Notes: generated by a model not told the origin, from the letters alone. Numbered from the stretch's first letter, positions 8,937 through 18,221 are shown. The stretch: DNA of 64,000 nucleotides from Myxococcales bacterium (GCA_013360285.1 JABWCM010000003.1:1-64000); one strand, 5' to 3'. Made by a program: numbers and translations.

Positions 8937-11264
8937 GTGAGTAAATGCGGCTTGTTTTGTTGGGATTCGGGCAAATTTTGGGGAGGTTATTTTGCAGCGC
9001 TGCTGGTTGTGGGTGCAGCAGGTTGCTCAGGGGAAGATGAAACGCGGTTATCCAAAGATACCGTGGGGTTTGAGGATGACGAAACAAATCAGGACACGGG
9101 ACTGGCGGAACCGCCGGACGTTTACGGGACCGATGCCGGAAAAAACACGTCGTCAAGTCGGTTTGTTTATTCCACCTCATGCCGGTTGGCCGATGATCCG
9201 GGTGGCCATAGCAATGTGACCCTGGTGCCGGCTTTTCCCAATCTCACCTTTTCCAAAGCCGTACAATTGGCGACCCCTATGGATGGTACAGGGCGGTTGT
9301 TTGTGGTTGAGCAGGGAGGGCTCATCAAAGTGTTTTCCAATGAAGTGGCTGCGACACAAGCCGATGTATTTCTGGACGTGACAGATTGGACTTCGTCCTT
9401 CGGGGAGCAGGGGTTATTGGGAATGGCGTTTCATCCTCGTTATGTTTCCAATGGTTGGTTTTATGTGAACTATACGACAAAGGGAGATGGGGATACGGTC
9501 ATCGCGCGGTTTGAGGTGTCAAAAGACGACCCAAACAAAGCGGACCCTGCCAGTCAGCAAATTGTGTTAACCATTGAGCAACCGTACGCAAACCACAATG
9601 GGGGGCAGATTTTGTTTGGTCCGGATGGATATTTGTACATCGGTATGGGAGATGGGGGTGCGGGAGGGGATCCCAAAGGGCATGGGCAAGATACAAAAAC
9701 GTTATTGGGGGCGATGTTGCGTATTGATGTAGACAATCCTCAAGGGGGCAAACCCTACGGAATTCCTGCCGATAATCCGTTTGCGAAGCTTGATGATGGA
9801 TCGAAGCCGGAAATATTCGCGTGGGGGCTTAGAAACCCGTGGCGTTTCAGTTTTGATCGTCTGACGGGGACCTTGTGGGCTGGGGATGTGGGGCAGGACA
9901 ATGTGGAAGAGGTCGATGTTATCGAGTTGGGCAAAAACTATGGCTGGAACACGATGGAGGGTACCGCGTGTTACAAACCCGCCGTTGGATGCAAAAAAGA
10001 AGGTCTGATGTTACCCGTAGCCGAATATACCCATGCCGAAGTGGGGGAATCGATCACGGGAGGATACGTGTATCGGGGCAAGGGGGTGCCTTCATTGTAT
10101 GGGTCCTATGTGTATGGAGATTTCGTCACATCACAGGTGTTGATTTGGAAGGTGGGAGAGCAATCCCCGCCGGTGGCGGGCAGTCTGAAGGCCCCGGGGA
10201 ATATCGCGGCGTTTGGTGAGGACGAAGCTGGGGAATTGTTTGTGGTGACCTATCAGAATGGGATACATCGATTTGTGGAAAACGATGTGCAGCCAAAGGC
10301 GGATGATTTTCCACAATTGCTTAGCGAAACAGGTTGTTTTGACGACCTGGTCACCATGAAGCCCGCGGCCGGGGTTCTACCCTATTCAATTCAATCTCCT
10401 CTGTGGTCGGACGGAGCCAGAAAACAGCGTTACGTGGTGTTGCCCAAGGACGGGACCATAGAGTTGGACCCAACATCTGGACGTTTGATGTATCCGGCCG
10501 GAACGATGTTTATCAAACATTTTGAGTTGGTAACTGACCAAACTTCTCCGGAAAACAGCACACGGCTGGAAACACGATTTCTGGTTCTTTTAGACCATGG
10601 CGCCAAGGGTTATACCTACCGTTGGAACCTGTTGGAAACGGATGCGGAGCTGTTGCCGGGGGCCGATGTGTTGCCGTTGACGTTAACCGACGACCAAGGT
10701 GACGTTATGCCGTATGCGTGGCAGTTTCCGAGTCGAACCCAGTGTGACGCTTGCCATACGCAGGCATCGGGATATGTGCTGGGTGCCGATGACGTCGGAC
10801 AACTCAACCGGTCGGGGGCTGGTAGCCAGCCGCAGTTGGCAACATGGGCGGGTTGGGGTTTGTTTGACCCTTCGCTTGGTGATGGGTTGGCTGATTTGCC
10901 GCGGTTTGCCGATCCTTATGATTCCTCGGAGCCGGTGGAAAATCGGGTTCGATCGTATCTGCATTCCAATTGTTCGGGATGTCATATGCCCGGAGGTGCG
11001 GTGGGGGCGGAGTTGGATTTACGCCACGATACGTCGCTGGGTTTGACTCAACTGTGTGACAAGCCACCGTTAAAAGGGGACCTGGGGATTGTGGGCGCTA
11101 AGTTACTGAAGCCGGGAAAAGCGGACGAAAGTTTGGTGTATGTGAGAATGATTCATTCCGGTGCTTATCGGATGCCACCGCTTGGAAGTTCGATGATCGA
11201 TGAACAAGCGGCACGGCTTGTGCGTCAGTGGGTCGTCGGTCAGTCGGACTGTACTTCGCAGTAG
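8937..11264 (+). CDS. Lipoprotein: PQQ-dependent sugar dehydrogenase fused to a diheme cytochrome domain
   Basis: Predicted lipoprotein of about 775 residues (lipobox VVGAAGC). Residues about 90-420 match the soluble aldose/glucose/sorbosone dehydrogenase beta-propeller: NHNGGQILFGPDGYLYIGMG carries the catalytic His region, and EIFAWGLRNPWRFSFD is family-typical. The C-terminal part (about 440-775) contains two haem-c sites, CDACH near 602 and CSGCH near 678, as in the small family often found after such propellers. The simplest role is periplasmic or outer-membrane oxidation of a sugar or alcohol, with PQQ electrons passed within the polypeptide to haem. Substrate is unknown, and PQQ biosynthesis genes are not in the window. 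I use GTG 8937 (GGAG eleven bases upstream, proper signal peptide) rather than ATG 8916. Confidence 0.82.
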   Translation: MSKCGLFCWDSGKFWGGYFAALLVVGAAGCSGEDETRLSKDTVGFEDDETNQDTGLAEPPDVYGTDAGKNTSSSRFVYSTSCRLADDPGGHSNVTLVPAFPNLTFSKAVQLATPMDGTGRLFVVEQGGLIKVFSNEVAATQADVFLDVTDWTSSFGEQGLLGMAFHPRYVSNGWFYVNYTTKGDGDTVIARFEVSKDDPNKADPASQQIVLTIEQPYANHNGGQILFGPDGYLYIGMGDGGAGGDPKGHGQDTKTLLGAMLRIDVDNPQGGKPYGIPADNPFAKLDDGSKPEIFAWGLRNPWRFSFDRLTGTLWAGDVGQDNVEEVDVIELGKNYGWNTMEGTACYKPAVGCKKEGLMLPVAEYTHAEVGESITGGYVYRGKGVPSLYGSYVYGDFVTSQVLIWKVGEQSPPVAGSLKAPGNIAAFGEDEAGELFVVTYQNGIHRFVENDVQPKADDFPQLLSETGCFDDLVTMKPAAGVLPYSIQSPLWSDGARKQRYVVLPKDGTIELDPTSGRLMYPAGTMFIKHFELVTDQTSPENSTRLETRFLVLLDHGAKGYTYRWNLLETDAELLPGADVLPLTLTDDQGDVMPYAWQFPSRTQCDACHTQASGYVLGADDVGQLNRSGAGSQPQLATWAGWGLFDPSLGDGLADLPRFADPYDSSEPVENRVRSYLHSNCSGCHMPGGAVGAELDLRHDTSLGLTQLCDKPPLKGDLGIVGAKLLKPGKADESLVYVRMIHSGAYRMPPLGSSMIDEQAARLVRQWVVGQSDCTSQ

Positions 11265-11345
11265 ACACGACGGTTATTTTCAGGCAAACAGCCCGGTGTG
11301 GTGGGTTTGCGACAACGAGTCAAACGGAACGGTTGGAGGAAAACA

Positions 11346-12434
11346 ATGGACCGAACTTGGCGATGGATCTGGGCAATGGCCCTGGCTTTGTTGGGATGTA
11401 CGGAGTCAGCGACCGCCGAGGTGGTCAAAGCATTTTCCGGATCGGACAAAAAAATCGAGACGGCGGATTTGGTGCCCAACCTTCCGGATGCGGAAAATGG
11501 GACAGTGAAATATACGTTTGAGGCATATTTCCCCGATAATATTAGTATTTACTGGTCGTCTCGCTTATTTAACTTTGGTCCGGGGGACGGCAAATGCGAA
11601 GCAAAAAGCCGTTTGGAGATCGGGTCGCGGAAAATGCGGCACAGCAATGATTTGGACAAAGGTGACTACAAGATCACGGCGCAGCCTTTGGAACTGGTAT
11701 TTCAGGATCATGTGCTGAGTGGCGGACCCGATGGGATTCGGATTGTGGCCACCGGCAAAGAGTATTCGTATGACCTGGTGTTCAAACCAACCGTGAAAAA
11801 CTGGCGGCCGGGAAATGGCCGGGTGGATTTCGGTGGTGCAGGATTTTTTGACACTCTCTTGATTCCGCCCAAAGGTACTGTCGAGGGTACGATCACCGTG
11901 GATGGCGAAACCAAGCAGGTCAAAGGTTCTGGTTATGGAACGATGTCGCGGTCGTCGATAGCGCCCCATGATATGGCGAAACGGTGGCTGGAATTTAGGG
12001 TAGTTCGGGGAAATACGGTCGTGTTTTTTAAGGAGTTTCTAACGCCAAACCGGTTTGGTGACAAATCCATCGGATGGTTGCTTGTGGCGCACAAAGGCAA
12101 AGTGTTGGTGGCCACGTCGGATTACACTGTGGAGTATGGTGACTTTGTCACGGACGAAAAAAGCAGCCAGAAGTATCGGGTTCCCCAAGCGTTGATTATC
12201 AAAGCGAAAAATGGAGAAAACGAATTGACCTTGGGGATTAAGGGGACAAAACAAAAAGATCGTGATGACGTGTTGGCAAATATGAACGCGATTGAGCGCG
12301 CGATCGTTTCCAAGTTCGCAAAACCCATTACCTACAATTATTCCGCGGCCTTTGAGGTGCGTTATACGGGAGCCAATCCGATTACCGATACCGGAAAGGG
12401 GGCCGTTTACGACATTTCCCACATCAATCCGTAA
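11346..12434 (+). CDS. Lipoprotein with lipocalin-like (CrtC/AttH/Svf1-type) fold, function unknown
   Basis: A 362-residue predicted lipoprotein (MDRTWRWIWAMALALLGC, lipobox LLGC). The mature part is beta-rich. The central segment KGSGYGTMSRSSIAPHDMAKRWLEFRVVRG, preceded by GTITVDGETKQVKG, resembles the middle of double-lipocalin proteins such as CrtC hydratase, AttH and yeast Svf1, which bind hydrophobic molecules. That fold assignment is from pattern only. ATG 11346 follows GGAGG with spacing five and gives a clean signal peptide; the ORF-track start at 11298 does not. It sits between the PQQ dehydrogenase (81-base gap) and a CruF-like membrane protein (19-base gap), probably in one transcript. 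A role in handling a lipid or carotenoid in the envelope is inference. Confidence 0.6.
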   Translation: MDRTWRWIWAMALALLGCTESATAEVVKAFSGSDKKIETADLVPNLPDAENGTVKYTFEAYFPDNISIYWSSRLFNFGPGDGKCEAKSRLEIGSRKMRHSNDLDKGDYKITAQPLELVFQDHVLSGGPDGIRIVATGKEYSYDLVFKPTVKNWRPGNGRVDFGGAGFFDTLLIPPKGTVEGTITVDGETKQVKGSGYGTMSRSSIAPHDMAKRWLEFRVVRGNTVVFFKEFLTPNRFGDKSIGWLLVAHKGKVLVATSDYTVEYGDFVTDEKSSQKYRVPQALIIKAKNGENELTLGIKGTKQKDRDDVLANMNAIERAIVSKFAKPITYNYSAAFEVRYTGANPITDTGKGAVYDISHINP

Positions 12435-12453
12435 TTCGTTTAGGTAAATCAGC

Positions 12454-13290
12454 GTGGTCACTCCGCTATCCTGGGCCGAACCGGTCACGTTGGGTGTGGT
12501 TCTGCTTTATTTAGGCGTCCAGAAACATTATTTTACAGACCGATTTGATCACTTTATCAGATCATATGTAAGCCTTATTCCGGCTGCTTGGTTTTGCGAA
12601 AACACGGTCATTCGTGCGTATGGGTTTTATGCCTATGCGGATGGATGGAAGGTTCAAATCGACCAAACGCCGGTGATGGTCGTTATCATTTGGCCTATTG
12701 TTGTTCTATCGGCAGTCAGCTTGGCGGAGAGAATCCGGAGGATGGTGCCCATCCCAGAAACAGCTCTTGTTTTTGCGCTGGTTGTGGCCGATGCGGCACT
12801 GATGGAGGCTATTGCAACATCGACCGGGTTATGGTCGTGGACTGTCCGTGGTCCGTTTGGAGTGCCGTTGGTGGGTTTTTGGGGGTGGGGATGTTTTGCC
12901 GTGGCCTCGGTTGTGATGTTGAGGCGGACACGTGACTTGAGAGGGTGGGGCCGCCTTGTGGTCCTCTGGGCCGGCAGTTGTGTTGCTACTCACGTATTGC
13001 TGTTGGTGTCATGGTGGGGTTGTTTTCGGTGGATCGAGTGGTTTCCCGACAATACGATGTTTGCCGCTGTCGCGGTGGTGTTTGGGTTGGGGTTGGCAGC
13101 AATGGCGGCTAGAACACGCCGGCGCCTGAGTGTACCGGTTCCAGAGTTGGCGGCGCGGGCTGTTGCTGCGGTTTATTTCTTTATCTTGCTGTTTGTTTAC
13201 AACCGGGAAAACGGAGCGTTGATCCTGTTTTCGTGTGCATTTGCTCCGCCGTATCTCGCGTTGTTTACCACCTCTTCCGATCAGGGATAA
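12454..13290 (+). CDS. Integral membrane protein, CruF/DUF422-like (carotenoid biosynthesis family)
   Basis: A 278-residue protein with about seven hydrophobic helices. The segment ENTVIRAYGFYAY, the helix with DAALMEAIATSTGLWSW, and GPFGVPLVGFWGWGCFA resemble the DUF422 family. That family contains CruF (carotenoid 1',2'-hydratase) and bacterioruberin-type hydratases. The start is GTG 12454, with only a weak AGG upstream; close coupling to the preceding gene may help initiation. The stop overlaps the convergent CoA-binding gene by ten bases. No carotenoid synthesis genes (crtB, crtI) are in the window, so the substrate is open. The neighbouring lipocalin-like lipoprotein makes a hydrophobic substrate plausible. 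Confidence 0.6.
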   Translation: MVTPLSWAEPVTLGVVLLYLGVQKHYFTDRFDHFIRSYVSLIPAAWFCENTVIRAYGFYAYADGWKVQIDQTPVMVVIIWPIVVLSAVSLAERIRRMVPIPETALVFALVVADAALMEAIATSTGLWSWTVRGPFGVPLVGFWGWGCFAVASVVMLRRTRDLRGWGRLVVLWAGSCVATHVLLLVSWWGCFRWIEWFPDNTMFAAVAVVFGLGLAAMAARTRRRLSVPVPELAARAVAAVYFFILLFVYNRENGALILFSCAFAPPYLALFTTSSDQG

Positions 13291-13688
13291 TTGGCCACAA
13301 CCATGATGCAGGCATCGTGCTCCGAAACAAAGGACGCGGTGTCGGCAAACCGAACGCAGGCGTCATCGAAGCTGCCGGGTTGCATCCATACGTTGGGAAC
13401 TTGTGCCGCTTCGCATTCGGCAAGGACGTTGATTGTGATCGCCGGAGGGGTGACAATGTTGACGATGTCCGGCGTTGCCGGCAACGACGTAATATTGGGA
13501 TAACAGGGTAATCCAAGCACTTCTTTTTCGGTCGGATGGACAGGCCAAATGGTATAACCATGTCGCAACAGCGTTTTGGGAATCACGTTACCGTATTTGG
13601 CAGGATTGTTGGTTGCGCCGACGACGGCGATGCGGGTGGCCGGGGTTTTTTGTTTCAGAATTTCAAACATCGGATGGTTTAACATCAT
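13281..13688 (-). CDS. CoA-binding (Rossmann) domain protein, YccU type
   Basis: A 135-residue protein that is almost entirely a CoA-binding Rossmann domain: RIAVVGATNNPAKYGN near the N-terminus, then GYTIWPVHPTEKEVLGLPCYP, TPPAITINVLAECEAAQVPNVWMQPGS and a final strand. The family resembles the N-terminal domain of succinyl-CoA synthetase alpha; the stand-alone members have no firmly known reaction. The gene starts at one of two adjacent ATGs (13688/13685) behind GGAGTGG, inside the 3' end of the RtcA-like gene. The overlap is about 25 bases and in a different frame, so the two are translationally linked. The 3' end overlaps the convergent membrane protein gene. Confidence 0.85.
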   Translation of the reverse strand: MMLNHPMFEILKQKTPATRIAVVGATNNPAKYGNVIPKTLLRHGYTIWPVHPTEKEVLGLPCYPNITSLPATPDIVNIVTPPAITINVLAECEAAQVPNVWMQPGSFDDACVRFADTASFVSEHDACIMVVANYP

Positions 13689-14781
13689 CCACTCCGTGGT
13701 TGGTTTCAGGTGGGTTCACATCGATTAGGGCGGACGTGCCGACGTTGCCGAAGATGTGAATCGGAACGCCATTGTTAAGATGTGTCAACTGTTCCATTAA
13801 GTAAATGGTGGATGGATCCAATTGTGCAGTTGTCCAACGAAAACGTGGAGGTACGGTGTTGTGTCCCTTTTCGGAATAGCCGCTTGCTGCTTCACACAGG
13901 GTAGCGACAGCCGCAAGAGACAGCAAAAAGGGCGAAAGTTGTGGGCCGACGCAGCCGTCTCCCTGGTCATATAAGATGAGGTCGTTTGCTGTTTGGTGTG
14001 CCGCTTCGACGAAGGCGTCCGGGTTGGTCACGGTTCTTTCGAAACCTACAGCTACGTTTCCGTACTCTGCTTTGGCAAAAACAATACCGCCGTGGGTCTG
14101 CGCGTGACACAAAGATGTTTCGATTTCGGGCCAGAACAATCCTGCCGACTCCAGTCGGTTTTTCACTTCGTGTATTGCCGTATCAACAACCTGTGGCACA
14201 AATCCGTTCGTACCGAAAAGAACCTTGAGTTCAACAAGAGGGCTGCGTTCCCGTTCAAAAAAGGGCTCAATAGGCGAGTCGGCTTTACGCACGGCCAACA
14301 AGACTTCGCCCGAGGGGTTATCTCCAAAAGAAAACGAATGGATAAAAAAATCGACCCGCCTGCCTAACCTGCGGACCAAAGGTAAGATAACCTCGGCAAA
14401 ATAAGTAACGGAGCGGGAAGAAACCGGGTGGGTGCATCCCCGTACGACCAGTTCGGAGTCGGTTCCGCAATGAAGCAACAATGGCAGTGTAGCCTCCAAA
14501 AATAATGCACACGGGACGTAGCCTGGTGAAATATTTCCTAAATCAACCGTGGTACGGATGCCGGTGGGCAAACGGGTTTGGCGGCCAACGTTAAGGTGGG
14601 CCAACTGCGTTACAAATTGGGCAATCGAATCGGTGAACGGGGTGTGATGGGATGGGGGAATCGTCGATTTTATCCCACGAATCAGATTCTCATAAGCTGA
14701 AACCGCAATCCAATGGCCAAGGGCTATGTCCTCGGCACTGGTCGGGTGCGGGTGATTTGTGGATGGGCTTCGTGATTGCAT
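13663..14781 (-). CDS. Divergent RtcA-like (RNA 3'-terminal phosphate cyclase superfamily) protein
   Basis: Similarity to RNA 3'-phosphate cyclase is seen in the middle and end: ISPGYVPCALFLEATLPLLL, VVRGCTHPVSSRSVTYFAEVILPLVRRLGRRVDFF, then GCVGPQLSPFLLSLAAVA, the equivalent of the RtcA segment with two helices before the active-site His. The usual N-terminal GEGGGQ-type motif is absent. My by-eye alignment places Gln (TTAQLDP) where the nucleophilic His should be. It may therefore be an inactive, Rcl1-like or repurposed member; this needs a structural alignment. The start is unsure. The ORF opens at 14907, inside the ileS leader and overlapping the ileS start. ATG 14781 leaves 372 residues and avoids that overlap, but has no convincing ribosome site. 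Coupled downstream to the CoA-binding gene. Confidence 0.6.
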   Translation of the reverse strand: MQSRSPSTNHPHPTSAEDIALGHWIAVSAYENLIRGIKSTIPPSHHTPFTDSIAQFVTQLAHLNVGRQTRLPTGIRTTVDLGNISPGYVPCALFLEATLPLLLHCGTDSELVVRGCTHPVSSRSVTYFAEVILPLVRRLGRRVDFFIHSFSFGDNPSGEVLLAVRKADSPIEPFFERERSPLVELKVLFGTNGFVPQVVDTAIHEVKNRLESAGLFWPEIETSLCHAQTHGGIVFAKAEYGNVAVGFERTVTNPDAFVEAAHQTANDLILYDQGDGCVGPQLSPFLLSLAAVATLCEAASGYSEKGHNTVPPRFRWTTAQLDPSTIYLMEQLTHLNNGVPIHIFGNVGTSALIDVNPPETNHGVDDVKPSDV

Positions 14782-14893
14782 AGAGCGGTCACTATAAGGC
14801 AGTTGTTGACGACTCGTTGTTTGGGCGTTCGGTTCCTCATCTTGTGTACGATGGGAGTTGCAATGTTTTGGCGGTTGGAACAAACTCCCCGCC

Positions 14894-17800
14894 ATGAAAT
14901 TTTCCAACTTTACACCACAAATTCAATTCCCCGAAGCCGAAGAAACCATGCTGGCCTACTGGCAGAAAAACGACACGTTCCGCAAAAGTGTCGAAAATCG
15001 CCCGGAGTCAAATCGTTATAGCTTTTATGACGGTCCTCCGTTTGCAACTGGGCTACCCCATTATGGCCACCTGCTCGCCGGAACCATTAAGGATGTCGTG
15101 CCGCGTTACTGGACCATGCGTGGATATCGTGTGGAGCGACGGTTCGGTTGGGATTGCCACGGGTTGCCGGTCGAATACGAAATTGAAAAAAAGATCGGCC
15201 TTGCCGGTCGGGGCGAAATCGAGTCATTTGGTGTTGCAAAATTTAACGAAGAATGTCGTTCGATTGTGCTTCGATATACAGCCGAATGGCGGCAAGTTGT
15301 CGAACGAATGGGACGGTGGGTCGATTTCTCCAACGAGTACAAAACGATGGACCTCTCGTTTATGGAGAGTGTCTGGGCGGCATTCAAGAAGCTGTGGGAC
15401 GAGGGACTCATTTATGAAGGATACCGAGTTGTTCCGTATTCATGGCGTATCGCGGCACCGCTATCTAACTTTGAGGCAAATCAAAATTACCGTGAGGTCC
15501 AAGACCCGTCGCTGACCGTAAGAGTTCGGCTGGACAACGGGTTGACGGCCCTGGTGTGGACGACGACCCCGTGGACCTTGCCGAGCAATCTCGCTTTGGC
15601 GGTTGACCCTGAAGGGGATTACGCGATTTTGCGACCGCAGGCCGATACGGAGGCTGGTTCATTCGTCATGTTGGATGCACTTGTTTCCAGTTATTGGCCA
15701 AAAGAAGAAGGAATTGAACGTATCGGTTCAATAAAAGGCAATCAACTTGTTGGAATGGGATACCAGCCGCTGTTTTCTTTTTTTGAGTCAAAAAAGGCGG
15801 AAGGTGCGTTTCGGGTATTGCCGGGCGATTTTGTGACGGCGGACACCGGTACCGGTATTGTTCATATTGCGCCGGCATATGGTGAAGACGATTTTCGGCT
15901 GTGTTTACAACATCATATCGAACTTGTTGACCCGGTGGACGATGAAGGGCGGTTCACACTGGATGTGCCACCGTACGCCGGTACGTTTGTGAAAGATGCC
16001 GACAAGACGATTATTGCCGACTTAAAACAGGCCGGTAAGGTGCACAAACACGACACGCTGGTTCACAGTTACCCTTTTTGTTATCGAAGCGATACGCCGC
16101 TCATCTACAAATCGATCAGTGCTTGGTATGTGCGTGTCGAGGCGATCAAAGACCGGCTGGTACATAACAATCAGCAGGTGTTGTGGGTGCCGGGGCATCT
16201 GCGGGACGGAAGGTTCGGCAATTGGCTCGAAAATGCGCGGGACTGGAACATCTCTCGGAACCGGTTTTGGGGTAATCCATTACCAATTTGGCGAAACGTG
16301 GAGACCGGTGAAACTATTTGTGTTGGGTCGCGAGCCGAACTGGAGGCACTGAGTGGTCAAACGGTGGCTGATCTTCACAAACATATCGTTGATGAGATCT
16401 CCATTCCATCACCGACAGGTAGAGGGGTGCTCAAAAGGGTTCCCGAGGTATTGGATTGCTGGTTCGAATCGGGTTCGATGCCCTATGGCCAAGAGCATTA
16501 CCCATTTGAAAATAAAGAAAAATTTGAAGCCGGTTTTCCGGCAGACTTTATTGCGGAGGGCCTTGATCAGACACGTGGCTGGTTTTACACGCTGATGGTG
16601 TTGTCGACCGCGTTGTTTGATAAACCCGCGTTTAAGAATGTGATTGTAAACGGTTTGGTTTTGGCCGAAGACGGCCGGAAGATGTCGAAACGACTGCAAA
16701 ATTACCCTGATCCGGTAGAACTGGTCCGCGAACATGGTGCCGATGCACTTCGGATTTATATGTTGCAGTCGGCGGCCGTTCGCGGCGAGGAATTACGATT
16801 CAGTGAAGGTGGGGTTCGGGAAATGGTTCGCCGGGTGTTGCTTCCGTGGTGGAACAGCGTGGCGTTTCTCGCTACATATGCGCAGGTGGACGGCTGGGAT
16901 CCCGAAGTAGATTGGCCCGAAACGAGGTCGCCAAACGAGTTGGATATCTGGATTCGCGCCAAGATCGAAGATCTGAAGTTGCAGGTCGAACGCGAAATGG
17001 CTGTATACGAGTTGTCGCGTGTAGTGCCGCCGTTGCTCCAATTTATCGATGATTTGACCAATTGGTACATTCGGCGATCACGGCGGCGATTTTGGAAAGA
17101 AGGAAAAGGGGAGGACAAACAGCACGCATACGCGACGCTGTATGGTGTTCTTCTTGAATTTTCGGAAATGATGGCGCCATTTCTTCCGTTTCTTGCCGAC
17201 TACACCTATCAGATCTTACGCCGTACCGCGGATACGAAAGCCGTTGATAGCGTTCATCTGCGTGATTTTCCGAGGCCAAGGGCGCTTAGCTCGGAGGAAG
17301 CCGCCATTGAAGGGCGTATTGATTTGGCGCGGGTTGTGGCGGAACTGGGTCGGGAGTTACGTGCGTCTCATCGAATCAAAACCAGGCAACCGCTTGGTCT
17401 TATTCGTATCGGGGTGCCCACTGCCGAAGAAGCGGCTTGGTTGCGGGCAAGCGAAGACATCATTTTGGACGAGTTGAACATCAAACATCTCGACGTGGTG
17501 GACGACCCGACGCGATTGGCAAAGGTGGTTGTTAAGCCGAATCTGCCAAAACTAGGACCCAAGTTGGGAAAACAACTGAAGGACCTGATGGCCGGGTTAC
17601 GTAATCTTAGCGAAGAGACTGCTAAAGTTCTTGCATTCGGAGGGTCAGCGCAGGTTGCCGGATTCGAGTTGGGTCCGGATGATGTGTTGGTTGAGTTGCA
17701 ACCGGCTGATTCCGGCTTCTTGGTCGCGGCGAGGGGGCGTTTGGTGGTGTTGATCGACCCGACTATTGACGAAGAATTGCGGCTGGAAGGGTTGGCGAGA

Positions 17801-18040
17801 GAGCTGGTCAACCGTGTGCAACGGATGCGAAAGGATCTGGATTTGCCGGTAGATGCAAGGATTTCGTTGGCGGTGGCTTCTGCAAACGAGGGGTTTCAGA
17901 AAGCGATTTTGGCCAACACGGCGTACATCGAGCAAGAAACGTTGTGTCGCCTTCAATTTGAGTTGCTGGACAACGCGGAACTGGTAAAAGATCAGGACAT
18001 TGAGGGAGAACCGGTTGTGGTGAGCATCAAGCGTAACTGA
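14894..18040 (+). CDS. ileS: Isoleucyl-tRNA synthetase, eukaryote-like class
   Basis: Class I synthetase of 1048 residues charging tRNA-Ile. The catalytic signature is PHYGHL near residue 55, with GWDCHGLPVEYEIEKK after it and KMSKRLQNYPDP near 596. The editing domain lies between about 190 and 400, and the anticodon-binding region after about 680. The HYGH form, the DVVPRYWTMRGYRVERRFGWDCHG block and KMSKRLQNYPDP match the eukaryotic/IleRS2 class, often linked to mupirocin tolerance. The typical C-terminal zinc site of bacterial IleRS1 is not seen. ATG 14894 is the likely start; the ORF track begins at a TTG twelve codons earlier. The ribosome site is poor. Two bases after the stop begins palindromic element copy C. 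Confidence 0.95.
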   Translation: MKFSNFTPQIQFPEAEETMLAYWQKNDTFRKSVENRPESNRYSFYDGPPFATGLPHYGHLLAGTIKDVVPRYWTMRGYRVERRFGWDCHGLPVEYEIEKKIGLAGRGEIESFGVAKFNEECRSIVLRYTAEWRQVVERMGRWVDFSNEYKTMDLSFMESVWAAFKKLWDEGLIYEGYRVVPYSWRIAAPLSNFEANQNYREVQDPSLTVRVRLDNGLTALVWTTTPWTLPSNLALAVDPEGDYAILRPQADTEAGSFVMLDALVSSYWPKEEGIERIGSIKGNQLVGMGYQPLFSFFESKKAEGAFRVLPGDFVTADTGTGIVHIAPAYGEDDFRLCLQHHIELVDPVDDEGRFTLDVPPYAGTFVKDADKTIIADLKQAGKVHKHDTLVHSYPFCYRSDTPLIYKSISAWYVRVEAIKDRLVHNNQQVLWVPGHLRDGRFGNWLENARDWNISRNRFWGNPLPIWRNVETGETICVGSRAELEALSGQTVADLHKHIVDEISIPSPTGRGVLKRVPEVLDCWFESGSMPYGQEHYPFENKEKFEAGFPADFIAEGLDQTRGWFYTLMVLSTALFDKPAFKNVIVNGLVLAEDGRKMSKRLQNYPDPVELVREHGADALRIYMLQSAAVRGEELRFSEGGVREMVRRVLLPWWNSVAFLATYAQVDGWDPEVDWPETRSPNELDIWIRAKIEDLKLQVEREMAVYELSRVVPPLLQFIDDLTNWYIRRSRRRFWKEGKGEDKQHAYATLYGVLLEFSEMMAPFLPFLADYTYQILRRTADTKAVDSVHLRDFPRPRALSSEEAAIEGRIDLARVVAELGRELRASHRIKTRQPLGLIRIGVPTAEEAAWLRASEDIILDELNIKHLDVVDDPTRLAKVVVKPNLPKLGPKLGKQLKDLMAGLRNLSEETAKVLAFGGSAQVAGFELGPDDVLVELQPADSGFLVAARGRLVVLIDPTIDEELRLEGLARELVNRVQRMRKDLDLPVDARISLAVASANEGFQKAILANTAYIEQETLCRLQFELLDNAELVKDQDIEGEPVVVSIKRN

Positions 18041-18041
18041 C

Positions 18042-18216
18042 CAGGGTGTGTGGTGTTTTTTAGGGGAATTTTTGGCAAGCAGGATTTTCGCCGGATCGTC
18101 CGAAAAAATCCTGAGTCATATTGGGAATATGGCGCAGGGATTTTTGCGGCCGAGGCGGCAAAATACGGCCAGGACAAAAATTTCATCTAAAAACACCACA
18201 CACCTAGGTGTGTGGT
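18042..18216. repeat. Dispersed palindromic element, copy C
   Basis: The element begins two bases after the ileS stop and ends about five bases before the stop of the convergent DUF924 gene, filling the gap completely. It shares the outer arm GTGTGTGGTGTTTTTTAGGG, the core TCGTCCGAAAAAATCCTGAG and GGGATTTTTGCGG with copy A, and ends in a perfect palindrome around CCTAGG (18203-18208). Identity with copy A is very high by eye, implying recent spread. Its position suggests it now serves as, or replaced, the bidirectional terminator. Confidence 0.88.
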
Positions 18217-18221
18217 GGAGG

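Noticed and set aside
16460-16480. GGTTCGAATC resembling a tRNA T-loop
   Set aside because: It lies within a conserved coding stretch of ileS (WFESGSMPYG) and no cloverleaf can be drawn around it.
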